This document shows positions 16,617 to 26,005 of a stretch of 64,000 bases of DNA, piece after piece. The position numbers and the translations under genes are program-made. Under the pieces are notes generated by a model. It ran no database searches, had not been told where the DNA came from, and saw nothing but the letters and a program-made list of their open reading frames with translations. How positions within the stretch are numbered: the first letter of the stretch is position 1; each line of letters starts with the position of its first letter. Origin of the DNA: Zhongshania aliphaticivorans (GTDB lineage Bacteria; Pseudomonadota; Gammaproteobacteria; Pseudomonadales; Spongiibacteraceae); assembly GCF_001586255.1 (NCBI RefSeq), contig NZ_CP014544.1:2449501-2513500 (forward strand). Reading direction: 5' to 3'.

Positions 16617-18218
16617 ATGAGCATAACGAATTATTACGATTACATCATTGTGGGTGCAGGCTCGGCCGGTTGCGCCCTAGCCAATCGATTATCAGAAAAC
16701 CCAAAACACAAAGTCTTATTACTCGAGGCGGGAGGCAAGGACACTCACCCAATGGTGCACATCCCCCTCGGCTTTGCCTTCACCATGAAAAATCCCGATT
16801 TTAGCTGGTGTTATCGAAGTGAGGCCGAGCCTCATATGAATCAACGCTGCATTGATCAGCCTAGGGGTAAATTGCTTGGCGGCTCCAGCTCTATTAACGG
16901 CATGGTGTATATTCGCGGCCAGCGGGAAGACTACGATCACTGGGCTGAGCTTGGCAATCGCGGCTGGGGCTACGACGATTTGTTACCGATTTTTAAGCGC
17001 TGCGAACACAATAATAATGGCGAGGACGATTATCACGGCAAAGACGGCCAGCTCTGGGTCGACAATGTCGCTAACAAATACGACTTGGCCGAAATGTATA
17101 TCCAGGCGGCGGTAGAGTCGGGGATACCCCACAACACTGATTTTAATGGCGCCAGTCAGGAAGGTGCGGGGTATTTTCAGGTTAATATTCGCAATGGCCT
17201 GCGCCAAAGTTGCGCCAAAACCTATTTAAAACCCATATTGAAACGCCCGAATTTGCAGGTTGAAACCCGCGCCCTCGCGAGCCGCATTGAGTTTCAAGGC
17301 AACAAAGCCACTGCTTTGCGTTATCTGCAAAACAATAAAGAAATTACCGCCCGCTGCCGCGCCGAAATTATTCTCTGCGGTGGTGCAATCAATTCACCAC
17401 AATTATTAGAACTGTCGGGGATTGGCAACCCTGAATTACTGCAGCAACGCAGTATCAAAGTCGCTGTCGCTCTGCCTGGGGTTGGCGAGAATTTGCAAGA
17501 CCACCTCACCGTTAATACCCAGCGCGCCTTTGTTGGCTTGAAGACATTCTACGAAGACAGCCGCCCACTGGCGATGATAAAAACCTTCGCTAAACTGATT
17601 TTTAAACGCAGTGGCATGCTGACTCACCCGGCCTCTCAAGTCGGTGTGTTTTTCAAGACGGATCCCGCCTTAACGCGGCCAGACGCCCAGATTCATTTCA
17701 CCCCGGCTGCGGGCACCCAAGATGAAAAAGGTCGAATGATCACTGTGCCAGGCACCACTGCCACCGTATGCTATTTGCGGCCCAAAAGCCGTGGTTGGGT
17801 ACATATTCGCAGTAACGACGCCCGCGACGCCCCAGCGCTATTGCATAATTACTTGGCCGAAGAGGAAGACCGCCAGAAAATGATCGCCGCCGTGCGTAAA
17901 ACCCGAGCGATTTTTGAAGCGCCGGTGTTTGCCGCAAACCGGAGGGACGAGCTCATTCCTGGACCAGAGGTACAAAGCGATGAAGAGATATTAGAATTCA
18001 TTCGCAATACGGGTGAGTCGGTCTACCACCCCGTTGGTACCTGTAAAATGGGCAGCGACCCCATGGCGGTCGTCGACGACCGCCTAAAAGTACATGGCGT
18101 AAGGGGCTTGCGGGTTGCCGATGCGTCTATTATGCCAACCTTGATCTCCGGCAACACCAATGCCACTGCCGTGCTGATTGGCGAGCGTTGCGCAGACTTT
18201 ATTTTAAGTGGGGATTAG
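16617..18218 (+). CDS. GMC-family FAD-dependent alcohol/choline dehydrogenase
   Basis: The 533-residue flavoenzyme has an N-terminal dinucleotide fold [24 protein letters not shown] signature 1 is [30 protein letters not shown], signature 2 is [19 protein letters not shown], and the C-terminal active-site His/Asn region is HPVGTCKMG and [19 protein letters not shown]. Such enzymes oxidise alcohols to aldehydes and include BetA, AlkJ-type and polyethylene glycol dehydrogenases. With no betaine genes nearby, an aliphatic alcohol (AlkJ-like) role is as likely as choline oxidation. No signal peptide is seen. It runs tail to tail with the DUF2971 gene, 15 bases apart. Confidence 0.92.
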   Translation: MSITNYYDYIIVGAGSAGCALANRLSENPKHKVLLLEAGGKDTHPMVHIPLGFAFTMKNPDFSWCYRSEAEPHMNQRCIDQPRGKLLGGSSSINGMVYIRGQREDYDHWAELGNRGWGYDDLLPIFKRCEHNNNGEDDYHGKDGQLWVDNVANKYDLAEMYIQAAVESGIPHNTDFNGASQEGAGYFQVNIRNGLRQSCAKTYLKPILKRPNLQVETRALASRIEFQGNKATALRYLQNNKEITARCRAEIILCGGAINSPQLLELSGIGNPELLQQRSIKVAVALPGVGENLQDHLTVNTQRAFVGLKTFYEDSRPLAMIKTFAKLIFKRSGMLTHPASQVGVFFKTDPALTRPDAQIHFTPAAGTQDEKGRMITVPGTTATVCYLRPKSRGWVHIRSNDARDAPALLHNYLAEEEDRQKMIAAVRKTRAIFEAPVFAANRRDELIPGPEVQSDEEILEFIRNTGESVYHPVGTCKMGSDPMAVVDDRLKVHGVRGLRVADASIMPTLISGNTNATAVLIGERCADFILSGD

Positions 18219-18233
18219 TATGGTCTGTTGGCT

Positions 18234-19100
18234 TTAATTCTGCCGGTAGGGTATCTGGCAATATTCGATACCTCGCGCCGGCCGAATACCGTGCTTGGCT
18301 AAACACATTTTCATGGAGTTCATCGACAAGCTTATATTCGGCGTTGGACCGAGAAAAACATGATCGAGCGCAACCGGCTCATGGTCTTCCAGCGCCAAGG
18401 CGAAACTCATATACGGCACTAACATGCTCCGGCCCTCACGAAAGCTAACCGCCGCCTGACGATAATCGGGAACAACTGGCGACACCAGACGCCACTCTTG
18501 CTCCTCTTCAAATGAAGGGTGTTTAAGAATGGCCGCCAACCGCAGCAAATCGCTTTCTAAATGCTCAAACAGTTCGTGATATACATCGCGTTCCACACCA
18601 TCATCAATCTCTATCGCCAACACCTCAACGGCATCGAGCACTTGGGCAATAAGCTTTTGTTGGGTGTGGCGATCATAAATACAGCGCCCCATGCGAAATT
18701 CTTGCATCTGGGCACAGCGGCTTACGGTTTCAGCGTTAAAGCCGAGGCTCGCCCCCTTGCCGATGGCGCTATAGCCGCGCCACTGACTCAGCAAATTGCC
18801 ATTAGCCCGAAACGAGGCGCCAAACAAAATATGGCCGTTAGTAATGCGATTTTTTACCCAGTCTAAAAAACTCGTGAGCAAATGCGGGCGACTGTGGCCA
18901 CTGTTAATTCGCTCAGCCACTTCACGCCCCACCAAATCGGCGGTATGGCGCAGTTCCGCCGAGTCATTCATATAGCGGATATCACTGGCCCACAGCGTAC
19001 GACTGCCGACTATACCCAAAACGCCACTCAAGGAAGTGTAGTGATAGAGTGTTTCCTGAGGCTGTTCCGAAAATAGCGCCTCGGTTATCCGGCTAATCAT
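18234..19100 (-). CDS. DUF2971 domain protein
   Basis: This is a 288-residue cytoplasmic protein with the DUF2971 opening LYHYTSLSGVLGIVGSRTLWASDIRYMNDSAELRH, followed by FGASFRANGNLLSQWRGYSAIGKGASLGF and, near the end, EEEQEWRLVSPV. DUF2971 proteins have no agreed function. They are often scattered accessory genes and sometimes appear near defence genes. No such context is present here; the neighbours are metabolic. A strong purine-rich ribosome site precedes the ATG. Confidence 0.85.
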   Translation of the reverse strand: MISRITEALFSEQPQETLYHYTSLSGVLGIVGSRTLWASDIRYMNDSAELRHTADLVGREVAERINSGHSRPHLLTSFLDWVKNRITNGHILFGASFRANGNLLSQWRGYSAIGKGASLGFNAETVSRCAQMQEFRMGRCIYDRHTQQKLIAQVLDAVEVLAIEIDDGVERDVYHELFEHLESDLLRLAAILKHPSFEEEQEWRLVSPVVPDYRQAAVSFREGRSMLVPYMSFALALEDHEPVALDHVFLGPTPNISLSMNSMKMCLAKHGIRPARGIEYCQIPYRQN

Positions 19101-19169
19101 AGCCCTCCCCCGTTATTAACCGCGTGTTTACGTGTAAGTATAGACTGCCAGCACTAGATTAAAGGTGCT

Positions 19170-19961
19170 TTACACCTGGGCATTGTCCGCAGCCAAAAAG
19201 TCGGCGACCATGGCATTAAAAATCTGCGGATACTCAGCGTGAAGCCAATGCCCTGCCCCAGCGATGGTAAGCAAGGCCATTTGCGAAAATTGGCGCTGCA
19301 TCGGCACGCGATTCTCGTCGCGAATATACTTAGACAATTCACCCCGTATAAACAGTGTGGGGCCTGTAAAGGGTTCAGCACTCGGTGCGTCACGTAAGTT
19401 GTCGTAACAGTCGGCAATAACCGGCAGATTCATCCGCCACGCCCACGCATCTTTGCCGTCACGCACTATATTTTTTAAGAGAAACTGCCTAATAGCCAGC
19501 TCTGGAACAGCTTTCTGCAATAAATTATCGGCCTGTTCGCGACTGCGCAGGGCCCGCAAATCCATCCCTAATAGGGCTGTAATGATTTCGTCATGCCCAC
19601 GCCCGTAGCGCACGGGGGCAATATCGGCAACAACCAGGCGACTGACTCTATCCGGCGCCGTTACCGCCACTTGCATCGCAACTTTACCGCCGAGAGAATG
19701 ACCGAGAATATGGGCTTGCTGGACGCCTAAGGTGTCCATAGTGGCCAGCACGTCTTCAGCCATGGTCGGTATATCCATAATATCGCTGTGCGGCGACTTA
19801 CCGTGATTGCGCAAATCCATGCGAATAACTTTATAGTCCGCCGCTAAACTGCGAGCAACAGCCATTAAATTACTGGCCGAACCAAATAAACCGTGCAGTA
19901 AAATTACGGGGAAAGCGCCGTCACCGCTCACTTCAGTGTGTAAACTAAGAACCCTGGGCAT
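19170..19961 (-). CDS. ybfF: Alpha/beta hydrolase, YbfF-like esterase
   Basis: The hydrolase has about 263 residues from ATG 19961, which has a better ribosome site than the ATG 18 bases upstream. The oxyanion region VILLHGLFGSASNLM, the RMDLRNHGKSPHSD segment and the nucleophile elbow ILGHSLGGKVAMQVA (GHSLGG) fit YbfF-type acyl-CoA or short-chain esterases. Late AGAGHWLHAEYP supplies the catalytic His. No signal peptide is seen. It is transcribed toward the DUF2971 gene and is divergent from the lipoprotein at 20029. The substrate is uncertain. Confidence 0.87.
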   Translation of the reverse strand: MPRVLSLHTEVSGDGAFPVILLHGLFGSASNLMAVARSLAADYKVIRMDLRNHGKSPHSDIMDIPTMAEDVLATMDTLGVQQAHILGHSLGGKVAMQVAVTAPDRVSRLVVADIAPVRYGRGHDEIITALLGMDLRALRSREQADNLLQKAVPELAIRQFLLKNIVRDGKDAWAWRMNLPVIADCYDNLRDAPSAEPFTGPTLFIRGELSKYIRDENRVPMQRQFSQMALLTIAGAGHWLHAEYPQIFNAMVADFLAADNAQV

Positions 19962-20028
19962 ATGTTCGCTTCTCTTCATCTATAGCGGTTGCTAGAATGC
20001 ACAGGCTTTCAAATAAAAAGGTGTTACT

Positions 20029-20847
20029 GTGCGATTAACTTTTCTCATTTTAGTATTGGTCGGTGCTGTCGTCAGCACAGGCTGTAGTTCAACAGATTAC
20101 AACCCGACGACCTACGATTATTTTATCAGTCGCGATGATCTCAAACAAAAGCCCCTAAAAAAAGTCATACTGGCAACGGTCAATGTTAGTGGCGAACCCA
20201 CGCGCTCGATCTTGCGTGACAGCGTAGATAAAGTCGACAATCACGTTGTCGACTATCTTGAGAGCAATGGCTACAGCTTTGCACCTAGCCACTTATTTGA
20301 TAATGCCTGGCGTCAGGCCCTGCTCAGCTTCGGCAACTTTTATGATCCAACCACAGGCAAGGTTGATCGGGTTGCTTGGCAGCAAGTTATGGCTGCGACG
20401 CTGCAAAGCCTAAAAGAACACAAAGACATTGACGCCGTTATCTTCACCGACCTGCTTGAACACGATATTCAGCACAGCCCCGGCATGAAGCACTATGCGC
20501 GCTGGTACGGCGTAAGCCGGGAACCGGCAACAGAGGGTCCGACCTCAAGCGTGCCCACCGACTTCAATTGGACACAAATCATTAAAGGCGCCACGCTTAT
20601 GGTGACTATTTACACCACCGATGGCAAACCCTTGTTTTCTAGCCGCGGCGGTATAGACACCCTACACAGCATCGACTCCCGCAAGTCACAAAAAAGCTTT
20701 GTACGCCGCAAGAAAATATTGAGCCGGTCAAGCAATATTGAAGAAGGCATTGAGCTCGCTTTTCACCCCTTAATCAAAATGAAGCGCTACCCAGGAAAGG
20801 CGCGACCAGCCGCAGAAGAAGCGAACACAACCGCTACAGCTCAGTAG
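20029..20847 (+). CDS. Lipoprotein of unknown function
   Basis: This 272-residue lipoprotein starts at GTG behind an AAGG site. The lipobox is STGC (Cys about residue 19). The body (KKVILATVNVSGEPTRSILRDSVDKVDNHVVDYLESNGY) resembles envelope proteins that query a small-molecule or assembly state, but no family was recognised. The C-terminal 20 residues are low complexity (Ala/Glu/Thr). Its stop overlaps the stop of the convergent hupE-like gene by a few bases. Confidence 0.75.
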   Translation: MRLTFLILVLVGAVVSTGCSSTDYNPTTYDYFISRDDLKQKPLKKVILATVNVSGEPTRSILRDSVDKVDNHVVDYLESNGYSFAPSHLFDNAWRQALLSFGNFYDPTTGKVDRVAWQQVMAATLQSLKEHKDIDAVIFTDLLEHDIQHSPGMKHYARWYGVSREPATEGPTSSVPTDFNWTQIIKGATLMVTIYTTDGKPLFSSRGGIDTLHSIDSRKSQKSFVRRKKILSRSSNIEEGIELAFHPLIKMKRYPGKARPAAEEANTTATAQ

Positions 20848-21842
20848 AGTCTAATATTCAAAGCGGCGTCGACAGCAGCGACGCCGCGCTCCACTAACCA
20901 GAAAACTGACACCGAGCCCATCGCGTATATTGCCGCCCAGCGTAACCCGCCTATCCACTGTGACCGCAGACAACGGCGCAATACCCACATCACGCCCAGA
21001 ACACCAACAATAAATAACAGCTGCCCAAGCTCTATGCCTAAATTAAAACCCAGCAATGCGGGTACAAGGCCCACCCCGCCGTCAAGCAGTTCATTCAAGA
21101 CCCCGGCAAAACCCAAACCATGCAATAAGCCAAAGCCAGCCACTAATATATTCATACTCAGGTGAGATCGCTGGCGCTGCCGCCGCCCGGCCAAATAACA
21201 CGCCATGAGCAGCACACTCAGTGCAATAAGACTTTCCGCTAAGATCGGCGAATACGGAATAATACCCAAGCTCACCAAGGCTAAACTAATACTGTGTCCA
21301 AACGTAAAGCTAGTAACCAATAGCAACAAAGGCCTGAAACCACTGGCCAACATCAGTAAACCAAGCACAAACAGCAAATGATCACTGCCAAGCAAAATAT
21401 GATGAAAGCCTAGAGCGGTAAACTGCAGTAAACCCTGCGTCCAAGCAACATCAGATCGCGGAATAAAATAGTCGTCATCGCTACGCAACAACACCTGCTG
21501 CTGACCACCACTAACGCTATACCACCGCAATAAAGCCGCCGTTTTCGATTCACTTAGACCAGCAATTGAAATGCCGGCGCTGTGCTTGAGCGCTCCACAC
21601 ACAATGGAATATCTATATTCAGTAGCGCTACCGCGAATACCTTGTTCCACACCACCGAGCGATCGGCAATCAGCTGGCAGGACAGGCATTGGCTGCTTAA
21701 GCGATTGTAGCGGCGTGCGCCACAGTAACTCGACTACCCCGCCGGGCTGCTCACGTAATTCCAATAATGAGGGAGCGAAATTATGCGCCTGCGCAAAACT
21801 GCTAAGGCAGATTAGGATGCAAAAAAACTTAAACCTCGTCAT
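20841..21842 (-). CDS. HupE/UreJ family membrane protein
   Basis: The 333-residue protein has an N-terminal signal-like segment and extracytoplasmic domain. Six to seven membrane helices follow in the C-terminal half. The family motif is GFHHILLGSDHLLFVLGLLML with conserved His/Asp, followed by TSFTFGHSISLALVSLG and LHGLGFAGVL. HupE/UreJ proteins are secondary nickel or cobalt transporters; this long type with an extra N-terminal domain is often called HupE/UreJ_2. No hydrogenase or urease genes are nearby. The start overlaps the PPIase stop by 14 bases, indicating translational coupling in the DUF3604-PPIase-HupE unit. Confidence 0.88.
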   Translation of the reverse strand: MTRFKFFCILICLSSFAQAHNFAPSLLELREQPGGVVELLWRTPLQSLKQPMPVLPADCRSLGGVEQGIRGSATEYRYSIVCGALKHSAGISIAGLSESKTAALLRWYSVSGGQQQVLLRSDDDYFIPRSDVAWTQGLLQFTALGFHHILLGSDHLLFVLGLLMLASGFRPLLLLVTSFTFGHSISLALVSLGIIPYSPILAESLIALSVLLMACYLAGRRQRQRSHLSMNILVAGFGLLHGLGFAGVLNELLDGGVGLVPALLGFNLGIELGQLLFIVGVLGVMWVLRRCLRSQWIGGLRWAAIYAMGSVSVFWLVERGVAAVDAALNIRLY

Positions 21843-22752
21843 TACACAACACCCGATACTGCCCGCGCAATTCTGTTACATAGGCCTGCCAGCCGCCACG
21901 CTGCTGCTCACGCCGCCACATTAAATTCAATTCTGGACGCACTGTGGCAAAATCCTTAGCCACCCCAGGGAAATACGCTTGCCACTTAATGAGGTGCCAG
22001 CCATAGACCGACTTCACTGGGCCAAACCACTGACCTAAGCTCATGGTCCGGTTCGTCTCAGACCAAAATCCTGCACCGAATATTTCATTAATTTCGCGAG
22101 CAGTTAATTGATTAAACAACTCGCCGCTCAGAAATACATCTGCGCTTGCGGGCGATTCCTCGCCATTAAGATTACGCAGCGCCTGCTCTGCACGCATTTT
22201 CGCTGCCGCCGTGTCACCGGCGTAAAATCGCTGCTGAAAACTGTAGCGCGGAGGCTCGTCACTGATCGCGGGATTATCGTCATACAATCGCCTTAAGTCT
22301 TGGTCGTTCGGCACTTGCCCTTGGATATCCGCGATGACGCGATGCTCCAACAACTGAATTAAGCGTCGACGAATGACTTCATCGCTGTCGAGTAAACCCA
22401 TTGCCAATACTGTTTCGATTTGATCCCCACGATCCCCCTCAACGCCGAGAAATTCCGCGTCGCGCAGCAAACGCTGAACAATAACGTCATCACGTTTGTG
22501 CAGGCTCTTAATCAGAGCTTCGCGAAAAAGCATTTGCTCGTCCAGTGCGCTCTGTCTAAGTGCCTGCCGTAATTTATCGGTCATTGGCTGACGATTTTGC
22601 TGAGCCCACTTTGCCGCCATCGAATCGATTTCAAATTTCGATGGACAAACTAACTCCCGCTGCTGGTACCGCGAGTAATATCCATCAACACCGTATAGCA
22701 GAATGCCAAGGAGCATAAAGTGGAATATTTTGGCGCGAAACAAGCGAGTCAA
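21829..22752 (-). CDS. Membrane-anchored parvulin-type peptidyl-prolyl isomerase
   Basis: The protein is about 307 residues if it starts at the TTG at 22752, which overlaps the upstream TGA as TTGA; starts at 22809 or 22866 would lie deep in the upstream gene. A single N-terminal membrane helix (FHFMLLGILLYGVDGYY) anchors it. A SurA/PpiD-like helical region follows, then a parvulin domain with PRYSFQQRFYAGD and the closing YGWHLIKWQ. It would aid folding in the periplasm. The rotamase domain is somewhat degenerate. It is coupled on both sides, to DUF3604 and HupE. Confidence 0.83.
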   Translation of the reverse strand: MTRLFRAKIFHFMLLGILLYGVDGYYSRYQQRELVCPSKFEIDSMAAKWAQQNRQPMTDKLRQALRQSALDEQMLFREALIKSLHKRDDVIVQRLLRDAEFLGVEGDRGDQIETVLAMGLLDSDEVIRRRLIQLLEHRVIADIQGQVPNDQDLRRLYDDNPAISDEPPRYSFQQRFYAGDTAAAKMRAEQALRNLNGEESPASADVFLSGELFNQLTAREINEIFGAGFWSETNRTMSLGQWFGPVKSVYGWHLIKWQAYFPGVAKDFATVRPELNLMWRREQQRGGWQAYVTELRGQYRVLCNDEV

Positions 22753-24851
22753 GGTTGGCCAGGCTCTGGAGTTTGCGCATCCATCTGCGCAGCTGCCGGG
22801 GCGTACCATATTGGCGAACTCCAAGCGCGCTCCTGAATGATTGGCCGATGTTCGACACTGCAACAAGACTCATAACCCGGCTTAATCGTCGCTGGCCGCT
22901 GGCAATCAACCGCTGCGGCAACACACAACTGCTGACTCCATCGGCAAGTCGGGTTTTCCAAAACCCGGGTATAATAATATGCGCGCTGGGCGGGATTAAA
23001 ATTGGGGTCCTGCCAATGAGCACAGAGTTGTGGCGCGCCTTTGCCATAGGTTTTACACGTTGCGAGATCAACACCCACCTCAGCAGCAGCACCGCTGCTG
23101 GCAACATCAATCACCTGCTCGCTGCTCTCACCGTCTGGGCCAACACTAACCTTAATAATTTGAACTGCTTTTAATGGCATGCCTGGCTGGCTCGCGGTGC
23201 CTGGATCCATGCGAGCAAATACTGAAAATACCGGCGCGTCGTTCCTGTGCGCAGGCTGTGGTAGTAAATCACCGCCCATGGCAACGCCGTGCTCGTAACC
23301 ACTCGCAACGTAATCTTGCTGTTCACACATATCAGCAGGCAATTGCCAGCCACCAAAGAACCGTAATTCAATACGAGGGCCACTGGTGGCGTAAGTTTCT
23401 CTGCGTTGCATGGCAGCAAAAATACTATCTCGACTGTTCTCTGTCGCCCACACTGCAGCTAAGCCACCGGGATTAAACTCCAAATCATCAGGCAAGCCCT
23501 CGGGCAGCTGCGCGCCAGCCGGCACACCGGCGCCGCCGTGGCCTAAAAATCCTTTCTCATTGACCGCGCCTGGCGCACTGATATGAGTATCTGAGCTGGC
23601 AATAAAACCCAATTTAAATGGGTTCACCCCTAAGCGCTGCTCTTGGGCCATACCCTCCTTTAATACATCGCGAACAAAGCCCGACTTTTCTGTGGCCTCT
23701 TCGCGGAGAAATGGCACAAACTTACCAGAAAAGCGGTTGTACGGTAGTTGCTCAAAGCCGCACAACTCATCGGCACTGCTCAGCGGGTTATAAAAGCACT
23801 CTGAACTGCCCTTGTGCTGCATAATTTCAACTAGGCGTTCAAGGCGCTGGCGTTGCGTTGCGTCGGCCGCTGTTATCGCCGAGCCATCATCCCTGACTGT
23901 GCTAAACATATAGCCGTCACTTAAATTCGAGTTATGGGGAATGACTAACACCTCGCAGCCAGTACCGGCGTTAACGCAATCGCGATCCAGCCCATCCCAA
24001 AGCAGTGGTGCCGATGGCGTATCAATAAAGCTTAATGGCAGCACCGGCACTTGTTCGTTCTTAAAAATAATATTGCGATGTAAGTTGGCGAGATTCGCCG
24101 AGGCGCCAGTCCACTCATAGGCAACAAAGCTCGTAAACTCACAATCGCTGCTGCGATCGTAAGCATCTTCAGCAGCCTGCTGGATCTCTTGCCATGGGCG
24201 CAATCCTGCCTGCCGACAGCGCTCGCCATCCTTGCCGCAAAAGCCTAAACGGCCAGCAAGGGAGGACTGGGTATTAAATATAAAAAACGCGGCACGAGGA
24301 TAGTGACGAAAAAGCTTACACTGCCAACTGCCGTGGCCGGGCAACGCTGGGTCGCTACAAATTTCCACTTCACCAAATAGCTCGGCGTGATCGGTTACCA
24401 CGGCAAAATCGAGGGGACGATCTAATTGCAAGGTACGTAATGGTTGGCCATCTGCGGTCCACGGCTGAACACCAATTGGCGCTCCACGGGCAAAATGATA
24501 GGCATCTGCCGGCGAGGTCCTAGTACCCTGGGTACTGGCATCTAGCGAATACTTGGTGTGCACATGGGTATCACCAAAAAGGGCCTTACCTAAGGGGTAT
24601 TGCTGAGTGCAGGGCTCACGTTGCTCTTGATATGGCTCTGCATCGAGCACCTGCGTGGTCAGTGCTTGGCCACTGACCACGCTAGCAGATAACAGTGTGC
24701 TTAGGGCAATTAGCGTTTGTTTACAGTTCCACAGCCGCAGAAGTGCTGGCATTAAAACTCGCATGGGCAATAATTCCATTTTCATGAGTTCAGGCATTAT
24801 CCCCACGACGACACGATGAAGCCATGATCCTTTCGCAGTAGCAGTGCTCAC
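22749..24851 (-). CDS. DUF3604 (PHP-like) exported protein
   Basis: This 700-residue protein has the DUF3604 signature KALFGDTHVHTKYSLDAS near the N-terminus, FAVVTDHAELFGE, VIPHNSNLSDG, and SSDTHISAPG. These His/Asp/Asn motifs resemble the PHP metallo-phosphoesterase metal site. An N-terminal hydrophobic stretch (LIALSTLLSASVVSGQA) suggests export. Several starts are possible within the first 30 residues. The many cysteines near the C-terminus (CEQQD, CKTYG, CRWSQQLC, ESCC) fit an oxidising compartment. Its function has not been established. It heads a coupled three-gene unit with a parvulin and a HupE/UreJ transporter. Confidence 0.88.
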   Translation of the reverse strand: MSTATAKGSWLHRVVVGIMPELMKMELLPMRVLMPALLRLWNCKQTLIALSTLLSASVVSGQALTTQVLDAEPYQEQREPCTQQYPLGKALFGDTHVHTKYSLDASTQGTRTSPADAYHFARGAPIGVQPWTADGQPLRTLQLDRPLDFAVVTDHAELFGEVEICSDPALPGHGSWQCKLFRHYPRAAFFIFNTQSSLAGRLGFCGKDGERCRQAGLRPWQEIQQAAEDAYDRSSDCEFTSFVAYEWTGASANLANLHRNIIFKNEQVPVLPLSFIDTPSAPLLWDGLDRDCVNAGTGCEVLVIPHNSNLSDGYMFSTVRDDGSAITAADATQRQRLERLVEIMQHKGSSECFYNPLSSADELCGFEQLPYNRFSGKFVPFLREEATEKSGFVRDVLKEGMAQEQRLGVNPFKLGFIASSDTHISAPGAVNEKGFLGHGGAGVPAGAQLPEGLPDDLEFNPGGLAAVWATENSRDSIFAAMQRRETYATSGPRIELRFFGGWQLPADMCEQQDYVASGYEHGVAMGGDLLPQPAHRNDAPVFSVFARMDPGTASQPGMPLKAVQIIKVSVGPDGESSEQVIDVASSGAAAEVGVDLATCKTYGKGAPQLCAHWQDPNFNPAQRAYYYTRVLENPTCRWSQQLCVAAAVDCQRPATIKPGYESCCSVEHRPIIQERAWSSPIWYAPAAAQMDAQTPEPGQP

Positions 24852-24863
24852 CCAGTTTGATGC

Positions 24864-24881
24864 GGTTCAGCCATGGTTCAG
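24864..24881 (+). promoter_or_regulatory. Direct repeat GTTCAG-N5-GTTCAG, PhoP-type box
   Basis: Two identical hexamers GTTCAG (24865-24870 and 24876-24881) are 11 bp apart centre to centre, the spacing used by OmpR/PhoB-family regulators. The repeat lies about 50 bp upstream of the His-rich gene ATG, where an activator would contact polymerase. An exact 12-base match is expected far less than once in this window. A PhoP/PhoQ-like pair is encoded 2 kb downstream. Confidence 0.6.
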
Positions 24882-24929
24882 ATTCGCTATGCCACTCTAT
24901 AGCTGTTCTTCAGCCTAGGAGTCATCATC

Positions 24930-25235
24930 ATGAATTTACGTATTAGCCTCGCTTTTATTATTGGGCTGGCGTTCGCCGTAAACAGCTATGCCGACCACCG
25001 GCACAGTAACAGCGAGTTTGAGGCCCGCTATCAGTATAGTAACGGCAAGGGGCACGACCGCCACGCCTATAAGCACCATCACGATCATGATGTTTATTAC
25101 GTGCGCGACGATCACCATGACTATCATGACAGATACCATGACCGTTACTATGTTCGCCATGTTCACAGCCGCCATTGCGGCCATCACTACGAACCCGCGT
25201 TCAATACCCGCGTTAAAGTATTTCTAGGGATTTGA
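24930..25235 (+). CDS. Histidine-rich secreted small protein
   Basis: This is a 101-residue protein with a clean signal peptide (MNLRISLAFIIGLAFAVNSYA) behind a TAGGAG ribosome site. The mature part is about 80 residues and contains 17 His, many Tyr and Asp, in patches such as KHHHDHD and DDHHDYHDRYHDRYY. It has one Cys. Such composition suggests binding of Zn, Ni, Co or Cu in the periplasm; this is inference from composition. It is divergent from the DUF3604-PPIase-HupE unit, whose last gene belongs to a Ni/Co transporter family. A GTTCAG direct repeat lies in its promoter. It belongs to no family that I recognise. Confidence 0.85.
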   Translation: MNLRISLAFIIGLAFAVNSYADHRHSNSEFEARYQYSNGKGHDRHAYKHHHDHDVYYVRDDHHDYHDRYHDRYYVRHVHSRHCGHHYEPAFNTRVKVFLGI

Positions 25236-25238
25236 CCC

Positions 25239-25271
25239 CCAAGGCCGCTGGGCACAATCCAGCGGCCTTGG
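25239..25271. terminator. Strong hairpin, probable bidirectional terminator
   Basis: A perfect 13-bp GC-rich stem (25239-25251 with 25259-25271) with a 7-base loop lies between the convergent His-rich and glutathione transferase genes. It has no clear T tract on either strand, so it may work as a barrier or RNA-stabilising hairpin. Confidence 0.6.
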
Positions 25272-25275
25272 TACC

Positions 25276-25899
25276 CTACTCACCGAAGCGCGTTTTCATA
25301 CCGCTAAACCAGTTTTGTAGTACTGGACAATTGTCTGGAATTTGGCGTTTAACCCAGCCAGAAAAGCCCAAGGTTACATAGAGATCAATATCTGCCTGAC
25401 TCAGGTTATTGCCAACTAAGAAATCTCGACCGGTAAGCTCTTCATTCATCGTCTCGTAAAAAGCGCCTATACGAAGATTACCCCGGTCAATTAACGCCGG
25501 AATTTGTGGCATTTTTAACGGGCCCGGCAACGGCCGATCCTTAAAGGCCTCACCCTTATTGCGCAGCACTTCCGCCACTGCGGAGAAGCCTTCAAAAAAT
25601 ATCTGGTGGCAGCGACCAATAACCTGAGCCCGCTCTAAATCGTTGCGACCAAACAAGGGCTTCTCTGGGTGTAAGCCATCGAGGTACAGACAGATCGCAA
25701 TGGTATCGGTCAACACAGTGTCGTCGTCGAGTACCAAGGTTGGCAGGGTAGACCGCGGATTGATGGCGCAAAAGCTGTCAGAAAACTGCTCCTTCGTCAT
25801 CATATCAATCGCTTGGGTATCGATACTAATACCCTTGTGCTTAATAAACAGCCCGAGGCGCCGCGGATTTGGTGCCGGTTCATAGGTATATAATTTCAC
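25276..25899 (-). CDS. Glutathione S-transferase family protein
   Basis: The 207-residue cytoplasmic protein uses a GTG start behind a GGGAGAG site. The N-terminal thioredoxin-like domain reads MKLYTYEPAPNPRRLGLFIKHKGI, with the cis-proline context RSTLPTLVLDDDTVLTDTIAICLYLDGLHP. The C-terminal domain is all helical (NNLSQADIDLYVTLGFSGWVK). It belongs to the bacterial GST group with Ser/Pro near the catalytic site; no Cys is seen at the usual beta-class position. It could detoxify electrophiles or act as a stress protein. It is monocistronic. Confidence 0.9.
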   Translation of the reverse strand: MKLYTYEPAPNPRRLGLFIKHKGISIDTQAIDMMTKEQFSDSFCAINPRSTLPTLVLDDDTVLTDTIAICLYLDGLHPEKPLFGRNDLERAQVIGRCHQIFFEGFSAVAEVLRNKGEAFKDRPLPGPLKMPQIPALIDRGNLRIGAFYETMNEELTGRDFLVGNNLSQADIDLYVTLGFSGWVKRQIPDNCPVLQNWFSGMKTRFGE

Positions 25900-25941
25900 T
25901 TATCTCTCCCCTGTTTTATTTACTTACAAAATCAATGCAAT

Positions 25942-25958
25942 ATTCAGCTCAAGTTAAG
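25942..25958 (+). promoter_or_regulatory. Candidate PhoP-type repeat upstream of the glycine-zipper/phoPQ-like operon
   Basis: ATTCAG-ctcaa-GTTAAG keeps the 6-5-6 layout of the exact repeat at 24865, with two mismatches. A TAGGCT -10-like hexamer follows after 11 bases. The repeat would place the operon that encodes the two-component system under its own control. Similar two-mismatch sites occur by chance, so support is mainly positional. Confidence 0.4.
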
Positions 25959-26005
25959 GCTCGGCAGACTAGGCTATCTGCTAACTGACCACTGGAGTAT
26001 ATGCC

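Noticed and set aside
18234-19100. DUF2971 gene as part of a defence island
   Set aside because: No restriction, toxin, nuclease or integrase gene is near; the neighbours are ordinary metabolic genes.
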